Assembly: GCF_048060115.1 (NCBI RefSeq)
Contig: NZ_JBHMIM010000019.1
Location: 45,523 to 109,522 of the forward strand
Direction: 5' to 3'
Length of the DNA: 64,000 nt
From: Micromonospora_E sp048060115
GTDB lineage: Bacteria; Actinomycetota; Actinomycetes; Mycobacteriales; Micromonosporaceae
Under the pieces are notes generated by a model. The model ran no database searches, had not been told where the DNA came from, and was given only the letters and a program-made list of their open reading frames with translations. The translations under genes were made by a program, and so were the position numbers. Positions 49,954-58,900 of the stretch are shown piece by piece (positions within the stretch are counted from its first letter, which is position 1; each line of letters opens with the position of its first letter).

Positions 49954-51048
49954 GTGCCTGACCACACCACCCCACCGACCCGCGGCCAGCACCCCGCCGA
50001 TCCCACGGTCGGCGGCCATCTCGCCGCCACCCACATCATGATCGGCGACATCGGAATCTTCGCCGGGGACTGGACCGCCTACGACCACCACGGCCGGACC
50101 CGCCACCCAGTCGGCTTCGTCGGACGCCTCGACGCCCAACGTGGATACGACGGCCAGTACGCCGTGTTCTCCTGCGAACGCGACGTCGCCGAAGCGATCG
50201 TCGCCGACCAGGAACGCCTGCGCGATGAGACCCGCCGGCGGCTGCACGGCGACGGTCTGCGCGGGCCGGCTCTCGACGCCGAACTCGACCTTGTGTGCGC
50301 GCCGCTGTACTTCGACGGCGACGACATCATCCTGGACGAACGGCGCGTCCACGGCGACGCCGACGGGATCTCCCGGATCTGCCCCGACGCCGACGGCCGG
50401 TACACGATCTGCGGCTGGGTGTGGGATTGGCGCGCCGTCGACCCCGCCGACTGCGCCCGCATCGCCGGCACACCACCCACCCCGGCCCAGCAACCCGCCC
50501 GTATCCCGCTGCGGCACAGCCCGCTGCACGCGCCCCACGACCGGCTCACCGTCACCAGCCTCGACGAACTCCCCACCGACCGTGGGGTCGCGTTCACCGC
50601 CACACTCCGTCTCGACGGCACCCGGATCGGCGTCATCCACAACGAGGGCCGCGGCGGCGGGACCTGGCTCAGCTACCACGATCCCGCCCGGTTCAGCCGG
50701 CGTGACCTGGATGAGTACGTGCGTGGATGCCGCTACCGGCGCCAGCCCACCGACGAGGAGACCGTCCTCGACCGTCTGGTCACCGAATACGACCTCACCC
50801 GCCAGATCGCCGCCCTGCCAGCCGGCGCATTCCTGGCCAGGTCGGTCGACGACGACGGCGACTCCTGCGGCGACTTCGTCGTCTTCACCGGCCTCGACCG
50901 GCCCCAGCAGCCCGCCGCGTGGACCAGCCTGGCTACCTACCTGGCCACCGTCGAGGCCACCTTCAGCACCCACTGGCAGGTGTGGCTGGACGGCGCCTGG
51001 CACCGGGTGCCCGACCCAACTGACACGGCCGGGCCCGACACGCGTTGA
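49954..51048 (+). CDS. Hypothetical protein of the element
   Basis: A 364-residue protein starting at GTG after GGGAGAGAG. Two similar-looking regions appear: a strand-rich N-terminal part (I-G-I-F-A-G-D-W-T-A-Y-D, later Y-T-I-C-G-W-V-W-D-W) and a C-terminal part with F-T-A-T-L-R-L-D-G-T-R-I-G-V-I-H-N-E-G-R-G-G-G-T-W near residue 220. The latter motif recurs in small element and phage proteins of unknown role. Confidence 0.6.
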   Translation: MPDHTTPPTRGQHPADPTVGGHLAATHIMIGDIGIFAGDWTAYDHHGRTRHPVGFVGRLDAQRGYDGQYAVFSCERDVAEAIVADQERLRDETRRRLHGDGLRGPALDAELDLVCAPLYFDGDDIILDERRVHGDADGISRICPDADGRYTICGWVWDWRAVDPADCARIAGTPPTPAQQPARIPLRHSPLHAPHDRLTVTSLDELPTDRGVAFTATLRLDGTRIGVIHNEGRGGGTWLSYHDPARFSRRDLDEYVRGCRYRRQPTDEETVLDRLVTEYDLTRQIAALPAGAFLARSVDDDGDSCGDFVVFTGLDRPQQPAAWTSLATYLATVEATFSTHWQVWLDGAWHRVPDPTDTAGPDTR

Positions 51049-51206
51049 CGCCACCCGCCACACCTACCCAGCGTCGCCATCGCCCGCCACGCGCGCGCTC
51101 ATCACCACCGCACAGCATCAGCCGCACGACCGCCCCGGTGGCCGGGACCGGCCGCCGGCGGACCCCGCTCACCCGAACAACCTCCGCTGACCACACCACC
51201 ACCCGT

Positions 51207-51233
51207 GCCCGGCCGGCACCTGCCCGGCCGGGC
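51207..51233 (+). terminator. Hairpin before a small cargo gene
   Basis: Ten-base arms GCCCGGCCGG and CCGGCCGGGC surround a seven-base loop and are followed by CTTTCCCC. It lies 36 bases before the next GTG start. It is probably a terminator for the upstream gene. Confidence 0.55.
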
Positions 51234-51268
51234 CTTTCCCCGACCCGAACAGCAGAAAGGGCACCCCC

Positions 51269-51643
51269 GTGATCGACACCCGACTCGCCGCCAAGTACTG
51301 CCGCGAACGGATCAACCCCCAGCACTTGGCCGAGGCACTACTCGCCGACCCCGGCACGCCGACGCTCGCCACGGAACTGCGTACCGCGCTCACCGCCCTG
51401 GAGATGACCGAAGGCTTCATCGCCGGACTCATCACACCGCTGGACCGCAGCCTGCGCGACGTCGAGCAGGTCCTCGCCGCCGGACGCCACGACCAGATTC
51501 CCCTCATCGAGAACACCGGCGTCCTCCACGCACGAGGACCCCGCCTCGACGCGCTGCTCGCCCGCCGCGCCGCGCAGATCGACCACCTGCGCTCCCTCAC
51601 CCGGCTTTGGGCAGCCGAGCACCCCGACACGACCCCCCAGTAG
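51269..51643 (+). CDS. Small helical hypothetical protein
   Basis: A 124-residue all-helical protein. It contains A-L-T-A-L-E-M-T-E-G-F-I-A-G-L-I near residue 40 and a terminal helix A-R-R-A-A-Q-I-D-H-L-R-S-L. The start GTG follows AGAAAGGG. No family is recognised. Confidence 0.55.
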   Translation: MIDTRLAAKYCRERINPQHLAEALLADPGTPTLATELRTALTALEMTEGFIAGLITPLDRSLRDVEQVLAAGRHDQIPLIENTGVLHARGPRLDALLARRAAQIDHLRSLTRLWAAEHPDTTPQ

Positions 51644-52108
51644 AAGCAGACACGCCTCTCGCCCATCCTGACCCCGCCATCCGTACCCCGCACCGCACGC
51701 CGGCCCTCACCGCAGCTCCCCAACGCCTGGGCACACCTTCGGCGACGGCCGGCCCGGCCATGGTGGCGTCACCCTGCCCCGCCCGCTGGCCGGGTACCTG
51801 GGCGGCGGACCCGCACGCCGCCGTGCTGTCCCCGCTCGAGGTCGCCGCCGCGGCCCTCCGCCTTGCACCACCTGCCGTCGTAGTCCCGACGGCCTCAACC
51901 GGCTCGTTCCACCTGACACGATCGCCCCGGCCCGGGCACCTGCTGCCGCCGGCCGTGCGCCGGTCCGTGTCAGCAGGAGCCGCCCCGGCCGGGGCTTTCG
52001 CGTCCGAACCGCGCGCCACCGACGCGCAGAAGGACCCGACATGATCCCGAACCCAGAATCCACCGCACCTGCCGCACGGCGCACGGCGCACGGGGCGGTG
52101 ACTGCCTC
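51644..52108. other. Intergenic region, no clear gene
   Basis: The frames covering this stretch have poor codon use and no ribosome-binding site. A Pro/Ala-rich frame that crosses it from 51205 appears to be a shadow. No repeats were noticed. Confidence 0.35.
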
Positions 52109-52300
52109 ATGGACGACACGTTCCTGCGGCGCGCCGCAGGCGCCGCCGGCTACCGCCTGGCGAACGACCGGCTGACCGAGGCCGCGATCGAGCAGCCCGA
52201 GCACGTCGCGAACTGGTGTAGGTTCCGCAGAAGCTTTACCGGGCGCGTGCCGACGACGGTCGCGGTGACCGACGCCACCTATGATCCATACCAGCACACC
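52109..52300 (+). pseudogene. Truncated hypothetical gene, 3' end lost
   Basis: From the ATG at 52109 about 63 codons look coding (F-L-R-R-A-A-G-A-A-G-Y-R-L-A-N-D-R-L-T-E-A, then Y-D-P-Y-Q-H). After that the composition changes and the frame runs into the tail of a convergent foreign gene. It appears cut by an insertion whose left junction lies near 52300. No family is recognised. Confidence 0.45.
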
Positions 52301-52311
52301 ATGGCACTACT

Positions 52312-53202
52312 TCACTCGGGCGACGGTATCGCCCAACCGACGTCGGGGCGTTCGAGGATGAGGAGCACGGTAGCGTAAACTTGCCGCACCTTGGTAAGAA
52401 ACATGCGGAAATGGTCGATATCCGCAGAACCTTCCTCGGGTGCGTGCAGCAACGCGAATAGGAGCAGCCTCATCACGTGTAGCTGATACGTGGTGGGCGC
52501 ATGGTAGTTCACCCGATCGTTGGTCCCCGGCCGACCGGACCAGTCAGCCATTGCCTCCCACATGGCATGATCGAGAGTCACTGCCGTCATGGTCCGCTCG
52601 ATCCTGCGGCATGGCCGTTCCAAGACATCCAGTGCGTTCCTGTGATTGGATTCGGTCAATGTCAGCAGCTCATCGACCTCGGTGAGGGTATGCCAGGCAT
52701 GGCGGACCAGGTACGCGAGCCGATCGAGAGGCGTAGACCCGTCTAGATCGCCGCTGACCTGCTCCGGAGGCCGATGCGGCTTAACGGCCTGCCTCGCCAT
52801 CCACGATACAAACGCTTCGTCTCTCAGCTGCTCCAGACGCCCATCTGGGAGCCCGTCACTGTAGGCGTTGTGGGCCGCTCTCCTACCGGTTCCTTCACTA
52901 CGACCGATCATCTCCCACGTCAGGCCGCGCGCTCGAGCCTCGGCAACAAGATCCTTTCGAATGACACCCATGATTTTTTCCAGATCGCGCGCCGCACGGA
53001 TGTAGCGCAGCACTGGGTCCACATCGGATGACTCAAGGCCGGACGGATTCGCCTCGCCCAACGTCCTGACCAGTTGGCCAATGGCGCGCCGCGCTTCGAA
53101 CACCGCGATATCGGGGGAAAACGGCCACGCGTCGGAAGTGCACGGGGTTCCCCTCCAGGCAGGGTTCTGCCATTCGTCCAGGATACTCACGCGCGCCACC
53201 AT
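52312..53202 (-). CDS. Hypothetical protein in an inserted segment
   Basis: A 296-residue helical protein. Its DNA has more A/T and less biased codons than neighbouring genes. A helix-turn-helix-like part is visible near residues 90-115 (A-R-A-R-G-L-T-W-E-M-I-G-R-S-E-G-T-G-R-R-A). The rest is rich in long helices. It runs against the surrounding genes. Function is unknown; a regulator or toxin-type protein is possible. Confidence 0.6.
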   Translation of the reverse strand: MVARVSILDEWQNPAWRGTPCTSDAWPFSPDIAVFEARRAIGQLVRTLGEANPSGLESSDVDPVLRYIRAARDLEKIMGVIRKDLVAEARARGLTWEMIGRSEGTGRRAAHNAYSDGLPDGRLEQLRDEAFVSWMARQAVKPHRPPEQVSGDLDGSTPLDRLAYLVRHAWHTLTEVDELLTLTESNHRNALDVLERPCRRIERTMTAVTLDHAMWEAMADWSGRPGTNDRVNYHAPTTYQLHVMRLLLFALLHAPEEGSADIDHFRMFLTKVRQVYATVLLILERPDVGWAIPSPE

Positions 53203-53300
53203 AGAGGGGTTTGCATCCGGGCCGTCAAGGTCTTCTTGTCCACCCGTCGTGGACAAGCCGCAGTGGGCCAGCAGCCGTGCGAGGTGCTCCCATAGGCGGC

Positions 53301-53558
53301 ATGGCAAGCAGTCTCCTGAGCCTCGCGCTGGCCGCACTGGCCACCACGACCGTGCTCACCCGAGTGATGGCGCCCGTGGCTCGGGAAGTCCGCAACTGTC
53401 TCCTCCTGTGGCTCGCACTGCGCGGCACCAGGCCCGACCAGCGTCCTTGCATCATCAAGGCCCTTCCACCGTTAGAGCCGCCGCCTCTGCCAGCCAAATC
53501 CGGTCCACGCGTCGCCAAGCCCTCGGACACCGAGCAGCGGAGGCGGTCGGTCGCTTGA
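53301..53558 (+). CDS. Small membrane protein in the inserted segment
   Basis: An 85-residue protein with one or two hydrophobic segments (L-L-S-L-A-L-A-A-L-A-T-T-T-V-L and C-L-L-L-W-L-A-L) and a Pro/basic tail. It is divergent from the helical gene, separated by about 100 bases. The function is unknown. The following 280 bases to 53838 show no convincing gene. Confidence 0.4.
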   Translation: MASSLLSLALAALATTTVLTRVMAPVAREVRNCLLLWLALRGTRPDQRPCIIKALPPLEPPPLPAKSGPRVAKPSDTEQRRRSVA

Positions 53559-53837
53559 TCCGGCGCACGCTCATAGCCGCGGATAACGCTTGCACGCGTG
53601 AGAACAACGCGGATGCGATCACCGAGAGTGCCGGCGTGCCGGGGAAACGCATTCATAACGCCGGTGGGTGCCAGTTGCGAACGTCCTGGTGAGGCCACCG
53701 AACTCCGTCACTGCCACACCTGCCACTACACCCGAACGTCACAGCACCCAACCACTGCTGCCACGCAACCCTGGACGACCGAGCCGCCATCCGCTGACCG
53801 GCAACCCTGGACGCCCAGGTCACCGCGCTGCCGTTGA

Positions 53838-54254
53838 CAGGGCAACGACGGAACCTACAACTGGATCGCCGCCGCCGCCCGCTACACCGCCACAAGCAGG
53901 ATTCAGCGCCTGCTGACCGACGCCGCACAGCAGCTACGCGACCGGCTCACCGGCCGGCCGCCTACGCAGTTCCGCGCCGCCGCCGGAGCGCTCGCCGCCG
54001 TGTGCGACCTGCTCGCCGACATCGACGAGGACCTCGACGATGCCCTACGTGACCTCGGCCGGCACGCCCTCGATTTTGCGCACCTCGGCCGGCCGCCGCT
54101 GATCGACGACCCGGCGGCCACCGCACTACCCGCCGCGCTGGCCGGACGGCAGGAAGCCGTCGGCGGTGACGAACCGGCGGCTCGGGCGCAGCACGTCACT
54201 GGCGGCAACCCGTTGCCGCCGGGCCGCCGCCGGCCCCGCCGCCCACGGCGGTAA
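53838..54254 (+). pseudogene. Hypothetical gene lacking its 5' end
   Basis: An open frame begins directly after a TGA, without a start codon, and reads with good codon bias: N-D-G-T-Y-N-W-I-A-A-A-A-R-Y-T, then a helical segment A-G-A-L-A-A-V-C-D-L-L-A-D-I-D-E-D-L-D-D-A-L-R and a basic tail. A GTG at 54000 could give a shorter protein. It looks like the surviving 3' part of a gene on the right side of the inserted segment. Confidence 0.45.
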
Positions 54255-54297
54255 CGCACCACGGCGCCGACCGACGGCGCACCCCTGTCTCACCAAC

Positions 54298-54336
54298 GGC
54301 CACCCGGCCCGCGTCCCGCGCGACGCCCGGGTGGCC
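54298..54336 (+). terminator. Hairpin with following T-run
   Basis: Ten-base arms GGCCACCCGG and CCGGGTGGCC enclose a 19-base GC-rich loop and are followed by TTTCGC. It lies 26 bases before the next ATG, with TAAGGAG in between. Confidence 0.6.
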
Positions 54337-54362
54337 TTTCGCATGTAAGGAGCCAAACGACG

Positions 54363-54692
54363 ATGACGCGTCGACTCTGGTGGCGGGTGGAGGAGATCCT
54401 CCCGCTGGCCGAACACGCCGCCGCCACCCCCCGGCAGCGCAAGACCCGCGACGAGGTCGAACGCATGGCCGACCACCTGCACGGGCTGTCGATCGGCGAC
54501 ATGCCCGGTGAACACCCCGTCCTGCGTCTCGGTGCCGGCTTCGTCAGCGTGCAGTGGGAAGCGGACACCGGCGAGGACAGCAGCCGGTGGATCGAGGAGG
54601 ACCGGGTACCGGCCGACGCCGACGACCACTACGCCGTCGGCGCCTACCAGTGGCGCTGGACGCCCGCGACCATGGTCGAGGAGCAGCCGTGA
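54363..54692 (+). CDS. Small hypothetical protein
   Basis: A 109-residue acidic protein. It has an N-terminal helix (L-W-W-R-V-E-E-I-L-P-L-A-E-H-A-A) and a strand-rich C-terminus (F-V-S-V-Q-W-E-A-D, Y-A-V-G-A-Y-Q-W-R-W-T-P). TAAGGAG precedes the ATG. The stop overlaps the methylase-like gene's GTG (GTGA), so they are likely co-translated. Confidence 0.65.
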   Translation: MTRRLWWRVEEILPLAEHAAATPRQRKTRDEVERMADHLHGLSIGDMPGEHPVLRLGAGFVSVQWEADTGEDSSRWIEEDRVPADADDHYAVGAYQWRWTPATMVEEQP

Positions 54693-55807
54693 CCGCCCGC
54701 CGTAGCCAGCGACGGCCAGGCACTCCCAACCCCGCCGACGACAGGGCGTTCCACCGTGCGTTGCAACGGCAGGTCGACGCCTTGGCTGCCACGGTCACGC
54801 TCAAAGACCCTCCCGACGGACTCAGCGTCACGGCCGAGCGTGAGTGGCGGGAACAGGTGGCCGCCGCCTGGCTCTACCTGTCCTGCGTCGCCGTCTGGGC
54901 CGAGGACCACCAGCTCGTCGAGCCGCTGCTGCGCAGCGCACCGCCCGGGATCGTGCGCAACGCCGCGAGCGCGCCGTTGTGGCTCGGCCGCGCTTTCGAA
55001 GCCCTCACCCGGCACCCTTGCACCCAGTGGCTGCTGCACCCGGAGTACAACCCGATGCTGTGGGCCGGCGCTCCCAGCGCCGCCGCCTGCGACGACCTGA
55101 TCAGGTGGTGGGCCACCCAGGCGCCGTCGCTGGCCTGGCCCGACCAGGACGGCTATCCGCCGTCGATCAGTGGCTGGGTCATCGGCGACCTGCTGCAGAT
55201 CCTGTCCCCGCAGCGGCGGGCGCGTCACGCCCTGGTGCAGACACCGCACTACGTCGCCGACTTCATCCTCGATCGCACCCTCCGCCCAGCCGCCGACACC
55301 TTCCGCGAAGAGCCCGTGCTGCGGCTGATCGACCCGACCGTCGGCACCGGCCACTACCTGGTCCGGGCGGTCGACTACCTCTGGCAGTGGTACACCGCCG
55401 GCCGAATGGACGCCCGATCGGTTGAGCAACCGCCGATCACCGGCGGGCACACTCTCCCGCCCGGCGAGGCGATCCGGCGGATCCTCGCCGGAGTCGACGG
55501 CGTCGACATCGACCCGCTGACCGTGGCGGTCGCCCGGCTTCGAATGACCGTCTACCTCGGACATCTGCTTGCCGACGCTGGGCTGCTCCCGCGTCCGCTG
55601 CGCCTGGCCGCCGTTCCCGCCTGGGTCACCCCACGGATCGCGGTCGGCGACTCGCTGCTCATCGGCAAGATCAGCCGCGCCGAGTACGGCCGGCTGCACC
55701 CACACCTGGTGGACCTGCCCGGCGCCGCCTTTCCGCTGCCCGGCTTCACGTGGACGGCCGACGAGGCGGCGACCACGGCGCCCCCTCGACGCGGCCGCCG
55801 GAGCTGA
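54689..55807 (+). CDS. N6-DNA-methylase-like protein without NPPY motif
   Basis: A 372-residue protein related to N-6 DNA methylases of large restriction or defence enzymes. A helical N-terminal part contains Y-V-A-D-F-I-L-D near residue 188. SAM motif I is I-D-P-T-V-G-T-G-H-Y-L near 215, and the next acidic strand is V-D-G-V-D-I-D-P-L-T-V-A-V-A-R near 270. P-R-I-A-V-G-D-S-L-L lies near 315, where an N-P-P-Y should follow, but the chain ends in a Pro-rich tail. It may bind SAM without methylating, or act as a partner subunit. Confidence 0.72.
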   Translation: MTARRSQRRPGTPNPADDRAFHRALQRQVDALAATVTLKDPPDGLSVTAEREWREQVAAAWLYLSCVAVWAEDHQLVEPLLRSAPPGIVRNAASAPLWLGRAFEALTRHPCTQWLLHPEYNPMLWAGAPSAAACDDLIRWWATQAPSLAWPDQDGYPPSISGWVIGDLLQILSPQRRARHALVQTPHYVADFILDRTLRPAADTFREEPVLRLIDPTVGTGHYLVRAVDYLWQWYTAGRMDARSVEQPPITGGHTLPPGEAIRRILAGVDGVDIDPLTVAVARLRMTVYLGHLLADAGLLPRPLRLAAVPAWVTPRIAVGDSLLIGKISRAEYGRLHPHLVDLPGAAFPLPGFTWTADEAATTAPPRRGRRS

Positions 55808-55963
55808 GCGGCCTCACGCCGGACGACCCAAGCGACTTGATCAACACCGGTCGCTCGCGTGTGGTTCGTCCCGCCGGTCCGAGCCAGGGCCACCTGCGCC
55901 ATCCCGTCCATGGCTCGGATCGCCATTGCGTTCGAGCCGCACCTACCCGCAAGGAGGACAACT

Positions 55964-56560
55964 GTGCTGCACCCTGCCACCCGCGCCGCGATACCCGCGG
56001 TGTTGACCGGCGTCGAGTCAGCCGCCGACCAGTACGGCTGGGACCAGCCCCCGGTCGTGTTCGGCCTGTTCGACCGCGCCGACCTCGCCACCGATGCCGG
56101 CTCCGGCTTTGGGGCGCTTGAGGTCGACCCGAGCCTGGCCGCCCCGGACCTGTGGACCGCGTCCGACCCGGCCCGGCCCGGCGAGTCGCTGCCCGTACCG
56201 GTCGTACTCCGGCGCTTCGCCCGGCAGCTCGCCACACCGCACGCCCGAGTCTGGCTGCGGGACTGGCTGGCCCGCGACCGCCGCGCACTCGTCGGCTTCG
56301 GCCTGCTGTTCGAGGGCTGGGCTGGACCGGTGACCCCCGGCTACCGGCGCGGTGATCTCGCCAAGGCCCCCGCGGTGCTGCGCCGCGAGGTCCGCATCGC
56401 CGCCGCCGTCGACACCGACCTGGGGCTGCACCGCGTCGCGCGGGTACGCCATGGCCAACCGTCGGCCGCGCAGAGCTGGCCCGAATTGCCGCGGTGGGGC
56501 CAGCGGCGCGGCGTCGTCGTCGGGCTGCGCGCCCTTACCGAGCTGGCCAAACGCGTCTAG
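55964..56560 (+). CDS. Hypothetical protein
   Basis: A 198-residue protein from a GTG after AAGGAGG. It has an alpha/beta pattern with A-L-V-G-F-G-L-L-F-E-G-W near residue 110 and a terminal R-R-G-V-V-V-G-L-R-A-L-T-E-L-A. It lies about 160 bases after the methylase-like gene. It resembles small element-encoded proteins of unknown role. Confidence 0.6.
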   Translation: MLHPATRAAIPAVLTGVESAADQYGWDQPPVVFGLFDRADLATDAGSGFGALEVDPSLAAPDLWTASDPARPGESLPVPVVLRRFARQLATPHARVWLRDWLARDRRALVGFGLLFEGWAGPVTPGYRRGDLAKAPAVLRREVRIAAAVDTDLGLHRVARVRHGQPSAAQSWPELPRWGQRRGVVVGLRALTELAKRV

Positions 56561-56599
56561 CGCGCCCGCCACGCAGTGCGCCCATCACTGGTGATGAAC

Positions 56600-56632
56600 G
56601 GCCCGCTCACCCAGGCATTGGGTGGGCGGGCC
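56600..56632 (+). terminator. Hairpin between cargo genes
   Basis: Fourteen-base arms GGCCCGCTCACCCA and TGGGTGGGCGGGCC pair with one wobble around a five-base loop, 40 bases past the previous stop. The rest of the gap to 56760 shows no gene. Confidence 0.55.
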
Positions 56633-56760
56633 CCGCACCCCGCGCCCAGCTCAGCGCCGCCGCCCGCACCGCCGTGAAACACCCGCCCACGAATACCACC
56701 GGCTGACCGGCTTCGGCGCCCCGCCGAAGCATTCGATCGACCAGTAAGGAGCAGCATCCG

Positions 56761-57390
56761 ATGCACACCGGGGACCCACGTGTGGCCCGCTACGCCGACC
56801 ACATCATGACCGAGATCGACGGCGACATCACCGAGGGAGCGGTGCCACCCGGTATCGGCAGCTTCGTCGACCTGCACTGCTACCTCGACGCGAACGGCTA
56901 CCTCGACGCCGCCGGCCTGCCCCACTACAGCAGCCAGGCTGACCTCGACCTCGCCAACGCCGTCACGGACGAGGTCAGCCGGCGGCTACGAACGCCCGGC
57001 CGCCCGTTCTGTACCTACGGCCGCTGCACGTTCAGCGCTCACGACCACACCACCAGCGCGGGTCCGGATGGGCAGCACCTGGACCGCGAGGTCCCGCTGT
57101 GCTGCGCCCACTGCGGCCACCCCGCGCACTACGACACCCGCCTGCAGGACTACCGGCACGACGACCCCGCCGTGCCCGACTGCTTCCTCATCCGCAGAGA
57201 CACCCACGGGCACACCGAGACTTCGGCCGGTCCGCAAGCCGCGTGCGGGAACGCGGAGCCCGCCGACGCCCCTGGACGACTTGATCTTTCCGCAGAGTCG
57301 AGCGTCGATCGGTGCGGTCACCATCGCCCGGCCCGAACGGCGAGGAGGACGGCTCCCAGGCCACGTGCCGAGACGGCCGAGGGGTGGTGA
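56761..57390 (+). CDS. Hypothetical protein with zinc-knuckle-like Cys/His
   Basis: A 209-residue protein. The N-terminal 80 residues are helical with a G-S-F-V-D-L-H-C-Y-L-D-A-N segment. Residues 80-145 contain several Cys and His (F-C-T-Y-G-R-C, L-C-C-A-H-C-G-H-P-A-H) that could bind zinc. The last 60 residues are disordered. AAGGAG precedes the ATG. No family is recognised. Confidence 0.6.
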   Translation: MHTGDPRVARYADHIMTEIDGDITEGAVPPGIGSFVDLHCYLDANGYLDAAGLPHYSSQADLDLANAVTDEVSRRLRTPGRPFCTYGRCTFSAHDHTTSAGPDGQHLDREVPLCCAHCGHPAHYDTRLQDYRHDDPAVPDCFLIRRDTHGHTETSAGPQAACGNAEPADAPGRLDLSAESSVDRCGHHRPARTARRTAPRPRAETAEGW

Positions 57391-57429
57391 CCACCCGCCC
57401 GATCCCGGTCGCCGAAAGGACCCGCCCTC

Positions 57430-57789
57430 ATGCTGCCCACCACCCCCGCTCCCGAGCCCGTGACCGTGACCGTGACCGACCCGATGCTCTGGCGCATGGC
57501 CGTCCGGGTCACCGCCGATCACCAGCCCCACCCGCGCCATCCCGGCCGCTGCGCCAACCTGCGCTGCGTTCACGAGGCCTACCCCTGCCCGCCACTGCGC
57601 GACGCGCAGCGGGCGCAGCAGGCCGCGACCCGCCCGCACCGGTTCGCGCCGGGACGCGCCCGCGTCACCGCCGTCGCTGCCGCCGCGCAGAGGTTCGTCG
57701 GCTGGTTCCGGCCCGCGCGCCCCGTTCCGCCGGCGCCGGTACCGCTGCCCCGCCGGCAGCCCATGGCCACCCTCGGCCTCGCGGCCTGA
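57430..57789 (+). CDS. Small basic hypothetical protein
   Basis: A 119-residue Arg/Pro-rich protein with a short Cys-containing middle (G-R-C-A-N-L-R-C-V-H-E-A-Y-P-C-P) that may bind a metal, and a helical tail. GAAAGGA lies before the ATG. It may be an accessory DNA- or RNA-binding protein, but this is only a composition-based guess. Confidence 0.5.
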   Translation: MLPTTPAPEPVTVTVTDPMLWRMAVRVTADHQPHPRHPGRCANLRCVHEAYPCPPLRDAQRAQQAATRPHRFAPGRARVTAVAAAAQRFVGWFRPARPVPPAPVPLPRRQPMATLGLAA

Positions 57790-57854
57790 CGTCCCGAACA
57801 GACCAGCGACCGGGGTCGGTTCCGCCGCCGGTTCGACAACCCCATGGAGGCGCC

Positions 57855-58883
57855 TTGAGCTTCTACCAAGAGACAACCCTTGCCGGCTACGCCCGCGCCG
57901 CCGTCCACCTCAAGTCACGGATGGTCGACTACAGCCGTACCCGCTTCGCCCAGCAGTACCTGAAGGCCTACCTCGACGCCGCGTTCGAGGAGACCGTCGC
58001 GACGACAACGCCGAAGGTGCTCGCGGCCGTCGACAAGCTCGCCCACCAGCCGTGGCAACTCGGCGATCCCTACGTGCTGGCCCCCGAGATGACCGCGATC
58101 GTGGCCGCCGCCGCCGAGGCACTCGACCTGACCGGCGACCTCATCCCCGACGACATCGCCCCCAGCGACAGCGGCGTCCTCTTCCTGCCCGAACCGATCT
58201 ACCACCGTGGAACACACGGCCAGGTCGCATCGATAGGCGCGGTCACCTGGGCCAAGATGCACAACATCGGCACCGGAAGCACCGACTGGTGGATCACCGG
58301 CTGGGCCGACCGTAACGACCCGCTCGACCCCAGCGCCGCCCGCCTCCGAGCCCAGTACGAACAGGACGCCCAACTCGCGGCGGACTTCGGCCCGTACGTG
58401 CTGGCCTCATCGGCCCGGATTCCCGTGGGCAGGTCGGTCGAAGCCCGTTGCGACCTCACTGCGGTCGACGATGACGACATCGAGTGGGAACCAGCCCCCG
58501 ACGGGCGGTTCTGCATCGACGAGTCGACCGTCCGGGTCAACGCGGTCGCCGCCATCGCCTACGCGTTCTGGGCCATCCAGGCCCAACCCCTCGCCACCGT
58601 ATCCGCCCCACCGCTCGACCGCGCCGCCCGCCGCCGCGCCCAACGAGACAAGGTCGTCCACCTGACCCGCGTTGTCATGCTGCGCCGACGCAAACCCGTC
58701 ACCGACCGCAACACCGGTGAAGCGAAATGGCACTACCGGGTCCGGTTCTTTGTCAAAGGTCACTGGCGTCACCTCTCCGATGCTGACGGCCGGCGGTATC
58801 GCATCTGGGTCCACAAACACATCAAGGGGCCAGACGGCGCCCCGCTGCTTCTTGGTGACGCCGTCTCCATCCTCGCCCGCTAA
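57855..58883 (+). CDS. Phage-type conserved hypothetical protein
   Basis: A 342-residue protein from a TTG start with GGAGG four bases upstream. It is helical in the first third (A-A-F-E-E-T-V-A-T-T-T-P-K), alpha/beta in the middle, and has a C-terminal R-R-R-K-P-V-T-D-R, then W-H-Y-R-V-R-F-F-V-K-G-H-W-R-H and P-L-L-L-G-D-A-V. The last pattern is common at the ends of actinophage and element proteins of unknown role. It lies 17 bases before the DUF4262 gene. Confidence 0.65.
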   Translation: MSFYQETTLAGYARAAVHLKSRMVDYSRTRFAQQYLKAYLDAAFEETVATTTPKVLAAVDKLAHQPWQLGDPYVLAPEMTAIVAAAAEALDLTGDLIPDDIAPSDSGVLFLPEPIYHRGTHGQVASIGAVTWAKMHNIGTGSTDWWITGWADRNDPLDPSAARLRAQYEQDAQLAADFGPYVLASSARIPVGRSVEARCDLTAVDDDDIEWEPAPDGRFCIDESTVRVNAVAAIAYAFWAIQAQPLATVSAPPLDRAARRRAQRDKVVHLTRVVMLRRRKPVTDRNTGEAKWHYRVRFFVKGHWRHLSDADGRRYRIWVHKHIKGPDGAPLLLGDAVSILAR

Positions 58884-58900
58884 ACAAGAAAGGAAACAAG

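Noticed and set aside
51205..52044. 279-codon plus-strand frame rich in Pro, Arg and Thr
   Set aside because: It overlaps the better-supported gene at 51269 in another frame and shows shadow-type composition.
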